Assembly: GCF_052117125.1 (NCBI RefSeq)
Contig: NZ_JBQKJT010000033.1
Location: 1 to 16,118, forward strand
Length of the DNA stretch: 16,118 nucleotides
Source: Avoscillospira_A sp052117125
Lineage (GTDB): Bacteria > Bacillota > Clostridia > Oscillospirales > Oscillospiraceae
Direction: 5' to 3'
Shown here piece by piece: positions 7,498-15,087 of this stretch. The translations under genes and the position numbers were made by a program. Each line of letters opens with the position of its first letter. The first letter of the stretch is position 1. Under the pieces are notes generated by a model, which saw only the letters and a list, made by a program, of their open reading frames with translations, searched no databases and was not told the DNA's origin.

Positions 7498-9334
7498 TCC
7501 GACCGTCTACCGGACGGCCCTGACGCGCTTTGCCCCCCTCTGGATTGTCTATCTCATTGTATGGGTGGTGACACTGCCCCTGGCCATGCTCTTTCAGGCG
7601 GGAGACTCCTCCTACAGCTTGATACAGATGCAGTATGCCATCCTCAACGGTGCGATTCACTACGGCCCCATGGCCAATTTGGTCTATGCCGCCGCCGTAG
7701 CCATGGCCCTCCACGGCTGGATGTACCACACCCGCAGCGTCAATACCGTGGCGGCTCTGCCGATCCGGCGGGAAGCCCATTTCCTTTCCAATCTGGCGGC
7801 GGCCATGACCTTCAGCCTGGGTCCCAATCTGATCATCGCCCTGCTCACCTGGGCCGCCGGCGTCTCCACCGGGTACCCGGCTCTGGGCTGCGTCGCCATC
7901 TGGCTGGCCCTGATGACGCTGCAATTCCTGTGCTTTTATGGGCTGGCTGCGCTCTGCGCCGCCATTGTGGGCCAGCTTCTGGCCCTGCCCGCCCTGTATT
8001 TCCTGTTGAATGTGGCGGCCGTCACCGTCAATACGGTGGTCAACTCCGTGCTGTCCTCCTTTGTCTACGGCATGTCCCGCAGCGCCGGAACGCCTCTGGC
8101 CGTCTTCTCTCCGGTCTTCTACTATTTAGATAAGGTACATCTGTCGGAGAAAACCGTGGGCGCCGGGGCCGATGCCGTGAATCAATGCGTCTTCCGCGGC
8201 TGGACCTATCCCCTGCTGGCGGCCCTGGCCGGTGTGATTCTGCTGGTGGTCTCCTTTTTCCTCCTGCGCCGCCGGGCCATGGAGTATGCCGGAGACGTCA
8301 TCGCCGTCCGCCCTCTGCGGCCGGTCCTGAAATACTGCTTCACCCTCTTCTGCGCTCTGGTGCTGGGCCTGGTGGGCGCCACCATGTTTTTCTCCGGCAG
8401 CCGCGGCCCCGCCCTGACGGCGGTGGTGCTGTGCTTGCTGCTGGGCGCGTTCCTGGGCTACTTCACGGCGGAAATTCTGCTGCGCAAGACCTTCCACGTG
8501 TTCCGCCGGGGCTGGGTGGGCTTCAGCATCGTCTGCGCCGGTCTGCTGGTGTTGGTGGGACTGGTGGAGTTGGACGCCTTCGGCTATGAGAAAACCGTCC
8601 CTACGGCGGACCAGGTGGAGAGCATCACCCTCAGCAGTCCTGTGTTCCCCCACGATGTGGTCATCACCGACGAAGCCCACATTGCCGACCTGCTGACGCT
8701 GCATCAGCAGATCATCGAGCAGAAGGGCCAGCAGGAAGCGCTGCTGGCCGACCGGGCCGATTCCATCGACACCACCGTGGAGGGCAGCTCCCTGGACCTG
8801 ATCTATCAATACCGGAACGGACGGACCCTGGCCCGCTCCTACGACATCTGCTGTACGGAAGCATTATGGCTGGACAGTGCCAGCCTGCCCCGGCAGTTCG
8901 CGGCCATCCTCACAGACCCCTATATCGTCAGCGCCGCCACCGTCCCCAACTTTGATGTGTCGGTCCGGTCCATCAACTACGGCTATGTCAGCGTCTATGA
9001 AGACCCAACCTATAATTACATCACCCAGGACCTGACCGCATCCGAGGCCTACGACCTCTATACCAACGCGGTGCTGCCGGACCTGCAAGAGGGCCTTATC
9101 GGACGACCGGTTCTGTTCAGCTACGACACGTCTCTGGAAACCCAGTACATGGCCTCCATCTTTATGGAATTTCTCCACACGGTGGATACCCCCACCCAGA
9201 CCCCGGACTACTCCATGACCATTGTAGCCTCCGACTATCTGAGTCTGACGCCTACGGTGGGCTCCCGGACGGCCCAATGGCTCATGGACCACGGGCATAC
9301 CCTGAAGGTTTACGACGAGACGGCGTCCAATTGA
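7472..9334 (+). CDS. ABC transporter permease with C-terminal DUF6449-like domain
   Basis: It encodes 620 residues from ATG 7472, supported by GGGAGGTG (7458-7465) with 8-nt spacing; the frame is open further upstream but only inside the ATPase gene. The N-terminal 370 residues are strongly hydrophobic with about 8 to 10 membrane segments, for example FAPLWIVYLIVWVVTLPLAM (TM1), a pair around residues 70-140, and GWVGFSIVCAGLLVLVGLVE before residue 370. The C-terminal 250 residues (from about 372, YEKTVPTADQVESITL) are soluble, contain no membrane helix and resemble the DUF6449 tail of YtrC/D-like permeases; they probably face outward. Together with the ATPase it should form an ABC-2-type exporter or envelope-stress transporter. 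The substrate is not predictable from the sequence. Confidence 0.87.
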
Positions 9335-9355
9335 CCATTCTGATACCAAACCCAT

Positions 9356-9393
9356 GGCGGGAGCTGCTGCGAGCAGTTCCCGCCGTTTCCTTT
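9356..9393 (+). terminator. Rho-independent terminator of the ABC operon
   Basis: A 13-bp stem (9356-9368 with 9372-9384, one G-U pair) has a 3-nt loop and a modest T-rich tail (GTTTCCTTT), 21 bp after the permease stop. The tail is weak, so some read-through into the kinase operon is possible. Confidence 0.75.
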
Positions 9394-9407
9394 GCGGAGA
9401 TTTTCTC

Positions 9408-9436
9408 TTGTCCCCGCCGCCGCCGGATGGTATGAT
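9408..9436 (+). promoter_or_regulatory. Promoter of the kinase-mutase operon
   Basis: TTGTCC (9408-9413), a 17-bp spacer and TATGAT (9431-9436) preceded by TGG (extended -10). It lies 40 bp upstream of the kinase start. No operator-like repeat was seen. Confidence 0.6.
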
Positions 9437-9475
9437 GGTGACAGAATTTGCAGAACACCACCGGGAGATGATCGG

Positions 9476-10921
9476 ATGATTTTAATTGGACTGGACCTGG
9501 GCACCCAGGGCGTCCGCGCCGTGGCTGCCGATGCGTCGGGTACGGTACTGGCCACCGCCGCCGCCCACTATGACCAGATCAACACGGCTCCGGAACCGTA
9601 CAAGGAACAGGACGCCGCTCACTGGCGGGCCGCGTCCCTGTCGGTGCTGTCCCGACTGTCCGCCGCTCTGGGACCTGTGGACCATGGGGAGCCGGTTCTG
9701 CTGGCCGTGGACGGCACCAGCGGCACCCTTCTGCCCCTGGATCATCAGGGGCGGCCCCTGTGCCACGCCCTGATGTACAACGACGGCCGCGCCGCCGCTG
9801 TGCTGGATACGGTACGCCGTCACGCCCGGCCCCTGGAGGAAACGCTGGGCTATTCCGTGGGTGCTTCCTTTGCCCTGCCCAAACTCTACTGGCTCCAACA
9901 GCACCGGCCGGACCTCTATGGGCAGACCTGGCGGTTTGTCCATCAGGCCGACTATCTGGTGGGATGTTTGACGGGGGAATTCGGCGTCACCGACTATTCC
10001 AACGCCTTGAAAACGTGCTATGATCTGGTCCATGACTGCTGGCCGTCGGCGCTGTTGGAGGGTCTTTCCATCGATGCGTCCCTGCTGCCGTCGGTGGTGG
10101 CCCCCGGTACACCCATCGGTCCCATCACCGCCGCGGCCGCCGCCGAGACGGGTCTGCCCCGCCACACCCTGGTGACGGCGGGAGCCACCGACGGCTATGC
10201 CTCCTGTGTGGCTTCGGGCGTGGTCCGGCCCGGCCAGTACAACACCACCATCGGCACCACCCTGGTCCTCAAGGGCGTGACGGAGCAGCTGATCCGGGAC
10301 CCTCAAGGCCGCGTCTATTGCCACAAACACCCGGAGGGCTACTGGTACCCCGGCGGCGCGGGCAATGTGGGCGGCATCTGTCTCAATCAGTGGTTTGGGG
10401 CCGACGCCTTTGACCGGCTCAACGCCCAGGTCCCCGACGCCGTCCCCACGGGCAATGTGATCTATCCCCTGACCACCACCGGCGAACGGTTCCCCTTTGT
10501 GTGCCCCACAGCCCAGGGCTTCTCCATTCTGCGGCGGGATGACGAGGTGAGCCGTTACGCCGGTACCATGGAGGGCGTGGCCTATGTGGAGCGATTGTGC
10601 TATGACACACTGACCGACTTGGGCTGCGCCGTGGGCGACGAAATCACCATTGCCGGCGGCGCGGTCAAGTCGCCCCAGTGGAGCCAGATTCGGGCCGATG
10701 TGCTGGGCCGCTGTCTGGTGGAGCCGGAGACGGTGGAAGCGGCCTTCGGCATGGCGATGATCGCCGGTACCACAGCCCTCCGCCGGACGTTGACGGAAGC
10801 CACCGGGGCCATGGTGCGGACGGTGCGCCGCTTTGAACCGCGGGAAGCGGTGCATCTGATGTATCAGGAATCTTATGAAGCCTTTTTGGAAGCGTGCCGG
10901 GAACGGGGGTATTTGGATTGA
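9476..10921 (+). CDS. FGGY family carbohydrate kinase
   Basis: It encodes 481 residues, the normal length of xylulokinase-type FGGY kinases. ATG 9476 follows GGGAG with 8-nt spacing. Residues 4-15 (IGLDLGTQGVRA) are the N-terminal phosphate loop. AVDGTSGTLLPLD and MYNDGRA line the sugar site. The catalytic base is probably Asp239 in TAGATDGYAS. GTTLVLKG and GGAVKSPQWSQIRADVLG (from 394) are the second ATPase-fold motifs. It transfers ATP phosphate to a sugar or polyol hydroxyl in the cytoplasm. Which sugar cannot be read from sequence: it is xylulokinase-like, but no isomerase or transporter is adjacent. Its stop overlaps the start of a phosphohexomutase gene by 4 bp, so the two are translationally coupled. 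Confidence 0.9.
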   Translation: MILIGLDLGTQGVRAVAADASGTVLATAAAHYDQINTAPEPYKEQDAAHWRAASLSVLSRLSAALGPVDHGEPVLLAVDGTSGTLLPLDHQGRPLCHALMYNDGRAAAVLDTVRRHARPLEETLGYSVGASFALPKLYWLQQHRPDLYGQTWRFVHQADYLVGCLTGEFGVTDYSNALKTCYDLVHDCWPSALLEGLSIDASLLPSVVAPGTPIGPITAAAAAETGLPRHTLVTAGATDGYASCVASGVVRPGQYNTTIGTTLVLKGVTEQLIRDPQGRVYCHKHPEGYWYPGGAGNVGGICLNQWFGADAFDRLNAQVPDAVPTGNVIYPLTTTGERFPFVCPTAQGFSILRRDDEVSRYAGTMEGVAYVERLCYDTLTDLGCAVGDEITIAGGAVKSPQWSQIRADVLGRCLVEPETVEAAFGMAMIAGTTALRRTLTEATGAMVRTVRRFEPREAVHLMYQESYEAFLEACRERGYLD

Positions 10922-12249
10922 GCATCTATAAGGATTGCGATATTCGGGGCGTCTATGGCGTCGATTTGACGGAACGGGAGATGTCTGCCATCGGCGCGGC
11001 GTTGGCCGTGGAGCTGGCAGGCCGGTCCATTGTGGTGGGCGGCGACTACCGCCTTCACACGCCGCCGCTGAAAGCGGCGCTGATCGAAGCCCTGGTCCGG
11101 GGCGGCGCCGCCGTTTACGACGTGGGCCAAGTGTCCACGCCCCAGCTGTATTTCTCCAAAACCCATTTGGGAACCTATGCCAGCGCCCAGGTCACCGCCT
11201 CCCACAATCCGGCCAAGTACAACGGCTTGAAGCTGATGCTGGGGCCGTGGCCCATTACGCCGGAGGAGATCCGCCATCTGGCAGACTTGGCCGCCTCCGG
11301 CGCGTCGGTGTCCGGCAGCGGTACCGTCACACAGGTGGATACCGGCGACGCTTACGCAGATATGGTCCGCAAGGCGGGCAGCGTCCGCCGTCCCCTCCAT
11401 CTGGTCATCGACGCAGGCAATGGGGCCATGAGCCAGGCAGCTCCTGCCGTCATGGCGTCCCTGGGCCACCGGGTGGAACCGCTGTTCTGCGACTTTGACG
11501 GCAGCTTTCCCAACCGGGACCCCAATCCCGCCGTTCCGTCCCATCTGACGGCCCTGTGCCGCCGGGTGCGGGAAACCGGCGCCGACTTCGGCGTGGCCTT
11601 TGACGGCGACGGGGACCGGGCCATCTTTGTGGACGGCGACGGCGTGCCGCTGCTGGCAGAAGAAGCTCTGGTGATCTTCGCCAACCATCTGGTCCATCCG
11701 GGGGATACGGTGGTCTATGACCTCAAGTGCAGTTCCATCTTCCGCCGGGCCGTGGAGGCCCGGGGCGGCACGGCCATTATGGAGCGGTCGGGCCACGCCT
11801 TTATCCGCCGCACCTTTATGGAACGGGGCAGCGTCCTGGCGGGAGAGGTCAGTGGTCACTACTTTTTCCGGGAACTGGCCGGAGACGACGGTTTGTATGC
11901 CCTGGCGGTGCTGTCTTCCATTCTGTCCCGGACCGATCGGACCCTGCGGCAGCTGCTGGACGGCGTCTCCTATCCGGCCATCACGCCGGATCTCCGCATC
12001 CAGGCCAGTGAAGCGGAGATCGATGCTGCGCTGGCGCGGATGGAACAATGGGCTGCCCACAGCGTGGCCGCCGTGTCCCGGCTGGACGGCATCCGTCTGG
12101 AATTTCCCGACGGCAGCTGGGTTCTGCTGCGCCGTTCCATCACGGAACCGGCGTTCACCGTGCGGCTGGAGGCACCCACGGCCCACGGTCTGCAACAGCT
12201 GCGGGCGCAGGCCGCCCAGGCCCTGGACGTTCCCCGACTGGCCGAATAG
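10918..12249 (+). CDS. Phosphohexomutase (phosphoglucomutase/phosphomannomutase family)
   Basis: It encodes 443 residues from TTG 10918, chosen because GGGGGT (10905-10910) lies 7 nt upstream, the protein then begins SIYKDCDIRGVYG as in the family, and it overlaps the kinase stop (TTGA). All four signature sites are present: phosphoserine loop TASHNP with Ser95, metal loop DGDGDR (229-234), sugar loop GEVSGH (309-314) and phosphate-binding loop RRSITEP (405-411). The enzyme moves phosphate between the C6 and C1 hydroxyls of a hexose through a bisphosphate intermediate. It could be a glucose, mannose or glucosamine mutase; GEVSGH favours glucose/mannose. Coupling to an FGGY kinase suggests that both act on one sugar. 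Confidence 0.92.
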   Translation: MSIYKDCDIRGVYGVDLTEREMSAIGAALAVELAGRSIVVGGDYRLHTPPLKAALIEALVRGGAAVYDVGQVSTPQLYFSKTHLGTYASAQVTASHNPAKYNGLKLMLGPWPITPEEIRHLADLAASGASVSGSGTVTQVDTGDAYADMVRKAGSVRRPLHLVIDAGNGAMSQAAPAVMASLGHRVEPLFCDFDGSFPNRDPNPAVPSHLTALCRRVRETGADFGVAFDGDGDRAIFVDGDGVPLLAEEALVIFANHLVHPGDTVVYDLKCSSIFRRAVEARGGTAIMERSGHAFIRRTFMERGSVLAGEVSGHYFFRELAGDDGLYALAVLSSILSRTDRTLRQLLDGVSYPAITPDLRIQASEAEIDAALARMEQWAAHSVAAVSRLDGIRLEFPDGSWVLLRRSITEPAFTVRLEAPTAHGLQQLRAQAAQALDVPRLAE

Positions 12250-12270
12250 TCTCAGATGGTCCCATCTTCC

Positions 12271-12298
12271 AACCACCCGCCCGGCGGGTGGTTTTTTT
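12271..12298 (+). terminator. Rho-independent terminator of the kinase-mutase operon
   Basis: A perfect 10-bp stem (12271-12280 with 12284-12293) with loop CCG is followed by T7, 21 bp after the mutase stop. Confidence 0.92.
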
Positions 12299-12319
12299 GA
12301 TATCATTTTATGGTTATCG

Positions 12320-12457
12320 GAAGAATTGCACATCGGCGCCTATGTCCAGGGCGGCGGAGCGGAGTGAAAACCGCCGTCTGGCCCTGGTGCTGCAAACCAT
12401 CTGCACCACTGGTATCCGGGTGTTGGAGCTGCGGTTCATCACCGTTAAAGCCGTGGC
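12320..12457 (+). pseudogene. Relic of a tyrosine recombinase/integrase
   Basis: From about 12342 one frame reads MSRAAERSENRRLAL, then TICTTGIRVLELRFITVKAV. This matches the start of the catalytic domain of XerC/D-like recombinases (usual form ATGIRVSELRFITVEAV), including the first catalytic Arg of the TGIRvsEL motif. The segment just before it (EELH at 12321-12332) fits the same domain only after a small frameshift, and homology ends after KAV. No N-terminal domain, second Arg box or catalytic Tyr is present. It is dead remnant DNA, presumably from a lost mobile element. Confidence 0.7.
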
Positions 12458-12689
12458 GGCAGATCAATCCTATCGCTTCTTGCACCACGTGTTTTCTCTG
12501 CATTCCATTTAAAAAATGGTATGCTATTGAAATATTTTCCTATACAAATCAAATCAAAAGTGGAAAATGGGGACAACGAAACGACCAGGCCTCATCTGAA
12601 CACATGATTTTTTTTGCTCTTTTTATCGGCTAAAATAAAAATTTTATGACAAACCAAAAATTTTTTGAAAAAAATTTTCCGTCATGTAT

Positions 12690-12716
12690 TATAATCCCTA
12701 ATAATTGTGCCGATAT
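12690..12716 (+). promoter_or_regulatory. Sigma-D (FliA-like) motility promoter for the MCP-CheW operon
   Basis: GCCGATAT at 12709-12716 is a full match to the -10 of Firmicute sigma-D promoters (TAAA, 14-16 nt, GCCGATAT). TATA at 12690-12693 gives a 3-of-4 -35 with 15-nt spacing. A possible sigma-A pair (TTGAAA 12665-12670, TATAAT 12690-12695, 19-nt spacer) overlaps it but has poor spacing. Sigma-D control of receptor genes is well known in motile Bacilli and Clostridia. Confidence 0.6.
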
Positions 12717-12789
12717 AATTACTGGATAAAATTTATGTGGCATAACTGCATTTGACATAGGGAAGGAGGCCCCGGCTGCCACACAACCG

Positions 12790-12830
12790 CTCGGTCCTGA
12801 CCGAGTTTGCCATATGCGTTGCTCATATGG
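12790..12830 (+). promoter_or_regulatory. Two tandem hairpins in the MCP leader
   Basis: Hairpin 1 pairs CTCGGTC (12790-12796) with GACCGAG (12799-12805). Hairpin 2 pairs CCATATG (12810-12816) with CATATGG (12824-12830) around a 7-nt loop. Neither has a T-run, so they are not simple terminators. They lie in the transcribed leader, 58-100 nt before the start codon. I recognise no known riboswitch consensus. Confidence 0.45.
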
Positions 12831-12888
12831 GTGTATTGGAAAAAAAAAGTAGAAACCCGTGTTCATAGCACAAACTGGAGGGAATTGT

Positions 12889-14232
12889 ATGCAAAGAGAA
12901 AAAGACACTATGCATCTTGGGGGCAAACAAATCAAACTGGGTATCACACCAAAACTGCTTTTGGGTATTTTATGCCCTCTGATCGTTTGTATCATCCTCG
13001 TCAGTGTGTTTCTTGGTCTGCAAGGTTCTTCAATTATCAATAAAATTATAAGCGAACAGTTGGATGCTCAGACCAACTCAGCAGCCAATGAAATAGATTC
13101 TTTTTTCAGTCGGTATTACGGTGTGGCCGAGTGTCTGGCCGCCACGCAGATTGCACGCGATACGACAGATACAACGGACACCTTTGCCGATCATTCTCAA
13201 TACCGGAGCCTGATCGAGACGCTGCAGCTGATTCAGCAGCAGGATTCTGAAAATATAACGTCTGTCTGGCTGGTGAATCTCCAGACAGGAGAAAGCATCC
13301 AGAATGACGGTATGCTCTATACCTCCAACGACTTTGATTATTCAACCCGTTCCTGGTATACTCTGGTGAGTTCCCAGCAGGAAACGATCGTCACGGAAGT
13401 ATTTACCGGTACCAACGGTGATGTAATCAGCGTAGCCAGCCCCGTTTACTCCGACGGTACCATGGTGGGCGTCGTGGGTCTGGATCTGAACATCGACCAT
13501 ATGAAGGACCTGTTGGGTGAAGTGAAGATAGGCACTACAGGCTATGTGACCGTATATGATTCAAACAGCCTGATCATCTACCATCCCGACCAGTCCCTCA
13601 TCGACACCAACGCCGCCGACGCAGGCTACTCTGCCAACATGCTCAATGCCATTCGCAACAGGGAAGATTCCAACGCCATGCTCTATACGCGCGGCCAGAC
13701 TCAATACTACGGCAGCACCGTCCCCATTGGCAATACGGGCTATATTGCGTTGGGCGTGATGCCTGTGGCGGAGTATACATCTCATACCGCAGCCATTCTC
13801 CGGGTTTTGATCATCGGCATGGGCATCTGCGTCCTTCTGGTGACCGCCATCTGCGCCATCATCGCCATGTCCATTACGCGGCCCCTCAAGCGGCTCAATG
13901 CCACCGTCAGCAAACTGGCCGACGGCGAGCTGGATGTGACCGTGGATGTCCGCACCCACGATGAGGTGGCGGAAGTGGGCGCCGGCGTGGCCCGCATTGT
14001 GGAACGTCTGAAGGAATACATCCTGTACATCGACGAAGTTTCCGCTGTGCTCAATCAAATTGGCGCCGGAAATCTGATGTTTACACTACAGCAGAATTAT
14101 GTCGGTGAGTTTGCCAAAGTCAAATCGGCGCTGATGAACATTCGCACCACACTGACCGAGACACTCACCTCCATTGCCCAATCGGCCGATCAGGTCAACG
14201 CCGGCGCCGAGCAGATCGCCAGCGGCGCCTAG
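12889..14232 (+). CDS. N-terminal MCP product actually readable: sensor, membrane and HAMP part
   Basis: This is the 447-residue product translated if TAG 14230 terminates. It keeps TM1, the dCache sensor, TM2, HAMP and the first signalling helix turns up to AEQIASGA, but has no signalling tip. ATG 12889 is supported by GGAGGG 6 nt upstream; an in-frame GTG at 12859 lies upstream of the ribosome site. Such a fragment could insert in the membrane and form mixed dimers but should not signal by itself. Confidence 0.7.
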   Translation: MQREKDTMHLGGKQIKLGITPKLLLGILCPLIVCIILVSVFLGLQGSSIINKIISEQLDAQTNSAANEIDSFFSRYYGVAECLAATQIARDTTDTTDTFADHSQYRSLIETLQLIQQQDSENITSVWLVNLQTGESIQNDGMLYTSNDFDYSTRSWYTLVSSQQETIVTEVFTGTNGDVISVASPVYSDGTMVGVVGLDLNIDHMKDLLGEVKIGTTGYVTVYDSNSLIIYHPDQSLIDTNAADAGYSANMLNAIRNREDSNAMLYTRGQTQYYGSTVPIGNTGYIALGVMPVAEYTSHTAAILRVLIIGMGICVLLVTAICAIIAMSITRPLKRLNATVSKLADGELDVTVDVRTHDEVAEVGAGVARIVERLKEYILYIDEVSAVLNQIGAGNLMFTLQQNYVGEFAKVKSALMNIRTTLTETLTSIAQSADQVNAGAEQIASGA

Positions 14233-14289
14233 GCGCTGGCCCAGGGCGCCACCGAGCAGGCCTCCTCCGTACAGGAGCTGTCCTCCGCG

Positions 14290-15009
14290 GTGCAGGACCT
14301 GTCCAGCCAGGCCACGGAAGAAGCGGAAAAGGCCGTGAAGGCCGGTCAGTTCCTGGAACAGATCAAGGGCGCAGTGGACCAGAGCAACGAGCAGATGGAC
14401 ACCATGCGCAAGGCCATGACGGATATCAGCGTTCAGTCTGCCGCCATCCGCGGTATCATCAAGACCATCGACGACATCGCGTTCCAGACCAATATTCTGG
14501 CCCTGAACGCCGCGGTAGAGGCCGCCCGGGCCGGTGCGGCAGGCAAGGGCTTCGCCGTGGTGGCCGATGAGGTCCGCAATCTGGCGGGCAAGAGCGCCGA
14601 GGCAGCCAAGAAGACCAATGAACTGATTGAAAATTCTGTCCAAGCCGTGGAGCACGGCGAGGAACTGACGAAGCTGACCGCCGAATCTCTGGCCGTGGTG
14701 GCCGACGGCACCAAGCAGGTATCTGAAACCATCGACACGGTGGCCCGGGCCTACCGCGAGCAGGCCGGCCGTCTTTCTGAGATTGCCAAGGGCGTCGACC
14801 AGATTGCCGACGTGGTGCAGACCAACTCGGCCACCGCAGAGCAGAGCGCCGCGGCCAGCCAGGAGCTGTCCGGTCAGGCCAACATGATGCATCAGCAGAT
14901 TTCCCACTTTAAGCTGGGCCAGGAGTTCAGCGGACGGCCCGCACCTGTGGCGCCGCAGCCGGCCAAGTCCGAATACAGCGACCATTACGCCGGTTCCTCC
15001 AAGTATTGA
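14290..15009 (+). CDS. C-terminal MCP signalling fragment downstream of the TAG
   Basis: The same frame reopens after the stop. The first usable start is GTG 14290 (VQDLSSQATEEAEKA), giving up to 239 residues with the whole hairpin tip (DDIAFQTNILALNAAVEAAR, GFAVVADEVRNLAGKSA) and a loose C-terminal tail rich in Pro/Ser/Tyr. A GGAG at 14274-14277 is 12 nt upstream, too far to be convincing. If made, it would be a soluble, sensor-less signalling domain able to bind CheW and CheA. It is more likely just the severed half of the receptor. Confidence 0.5.
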   Translation: MQDLSSQATEEAEKAVKAGQFLEQIKGAVDQSNEQMDTMRKAMTDISVQSAAIRGIIKTIDDIAFQTNILALNAAVEAARAGAAGKGFAVVADEVRNLAGKSAEAAKKTNELIENSVQAVEHGEELTKLTAESLAVVADGTKQVSETIDTVARAYREQAGRLSEIAKGVDQIADVVQTNSATAEQSAAASQELSGQANMMHQQISHFKLGQEFSGRPAPVAPQPAKSEYSDHYAGSSKY

Positions 15010-15024
15010 ATCCTATCGCAAACG

Positions 15025-15057
15025 CCGGTGCTGTCGGTTTTCCGCCGACGGCACCGG
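15025..15057 (+). other. Intercistronic hairpin between MCP and cheW
   Basis: A 13-bp GC-rich stem (15025-15037 with 15045-15057, one T-G pair) closes on a 7-nt loop. It is followed by AAACTCC rather than T residues, so it is not a terminator on the plus strand. It may set the 3-prime end or stability of the MCP message relative to cheW. Confidence 0.6.
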
Positions 15058-15087
15058 AAACTCCATGGAAAGTAAGGAGAATGTATC

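Larger units (their letters stand above)
12458..12888. other. AT-rich gap and leader upstream of the chemotaxis genes
   Basis: These 431 bp contain no credible gene. Roughly 12511-12750 is strongly AT-rich, unlike the GC-rich surroundings, and follows directly on the integrase relic. The promoter-distal part carries a sigma-D-like promoter (12690-12716) and two hairpins (12790-12805 and 12810-12830). The ribosome site GGAGGG (12877-12882) precedes ATG 12889 by 6 nt. Confidence 0.6.
12889..15009 (+). pseudogene. Methyl-accepting chemotaxis protein (dCache-HAMP-MA) interrupted by in-frame TAG
   Basis: The full frame would give a 706-residue receptor. Residues 22-45 are TM1 (ILCPLIVCIILVSVF). 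An extracellular dCache-like sensor follows to about 300 (STRSWYTLVSSQQ, SPVYSDGTMVGVVGLDLNID), but the canonical amino-acid-binding Y-x-D after the RxWY motif is replaced by FTG. TM2 (LIIGMGICVLLVTAICAIIA), HAMP (ITRPLKRLNATVSKLADGEL) and a helical coupling segment come next. The methyl-accepting coiled coil ends in the conserved tip AFQTNILALNAAVEAARAG. Codon 448 (14230-14232) is TAG in IASGA-stop-ALAQGATEQASSV, where relatives have Gln; CAG to TAG is one transition. Without readthrough the sensor lacks its CheA/CheW-contacting tip. CheW follows 78 bp downstream. Confidence 0.88.

Noticed and set aside
9482..12333. Minus-strand ORFs of 457 and 486 codons opposite the kinase and mutase
   Set aside because: They are GC-rich shadow frames with Gly/His/Arg-rich translations. 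The plus-strand genes carry complete family motifs.
12813..12851. 12-codon leader peptide (MRCSYGCIGKKK) overlapping the second MCP-leader hairpin
   Set aside because: There is no ribosome site in front of its ATG and no terminator/antiterminator arrangement to give it an attenuation role.
12740..12888. c-di-GMP riboswitch ahead of the chemotaxis receptor
   Set aside because: Neither the class I nor the class II conserved core could be found; only two simple hairpins are visible.
14230..14232. Alternative genetic code with TAG read as Gln
   Set aside because: TAG is the natural stop of at least two intact genes in the window (7495-7497, 12247-12249), so general recoding is unlikely.
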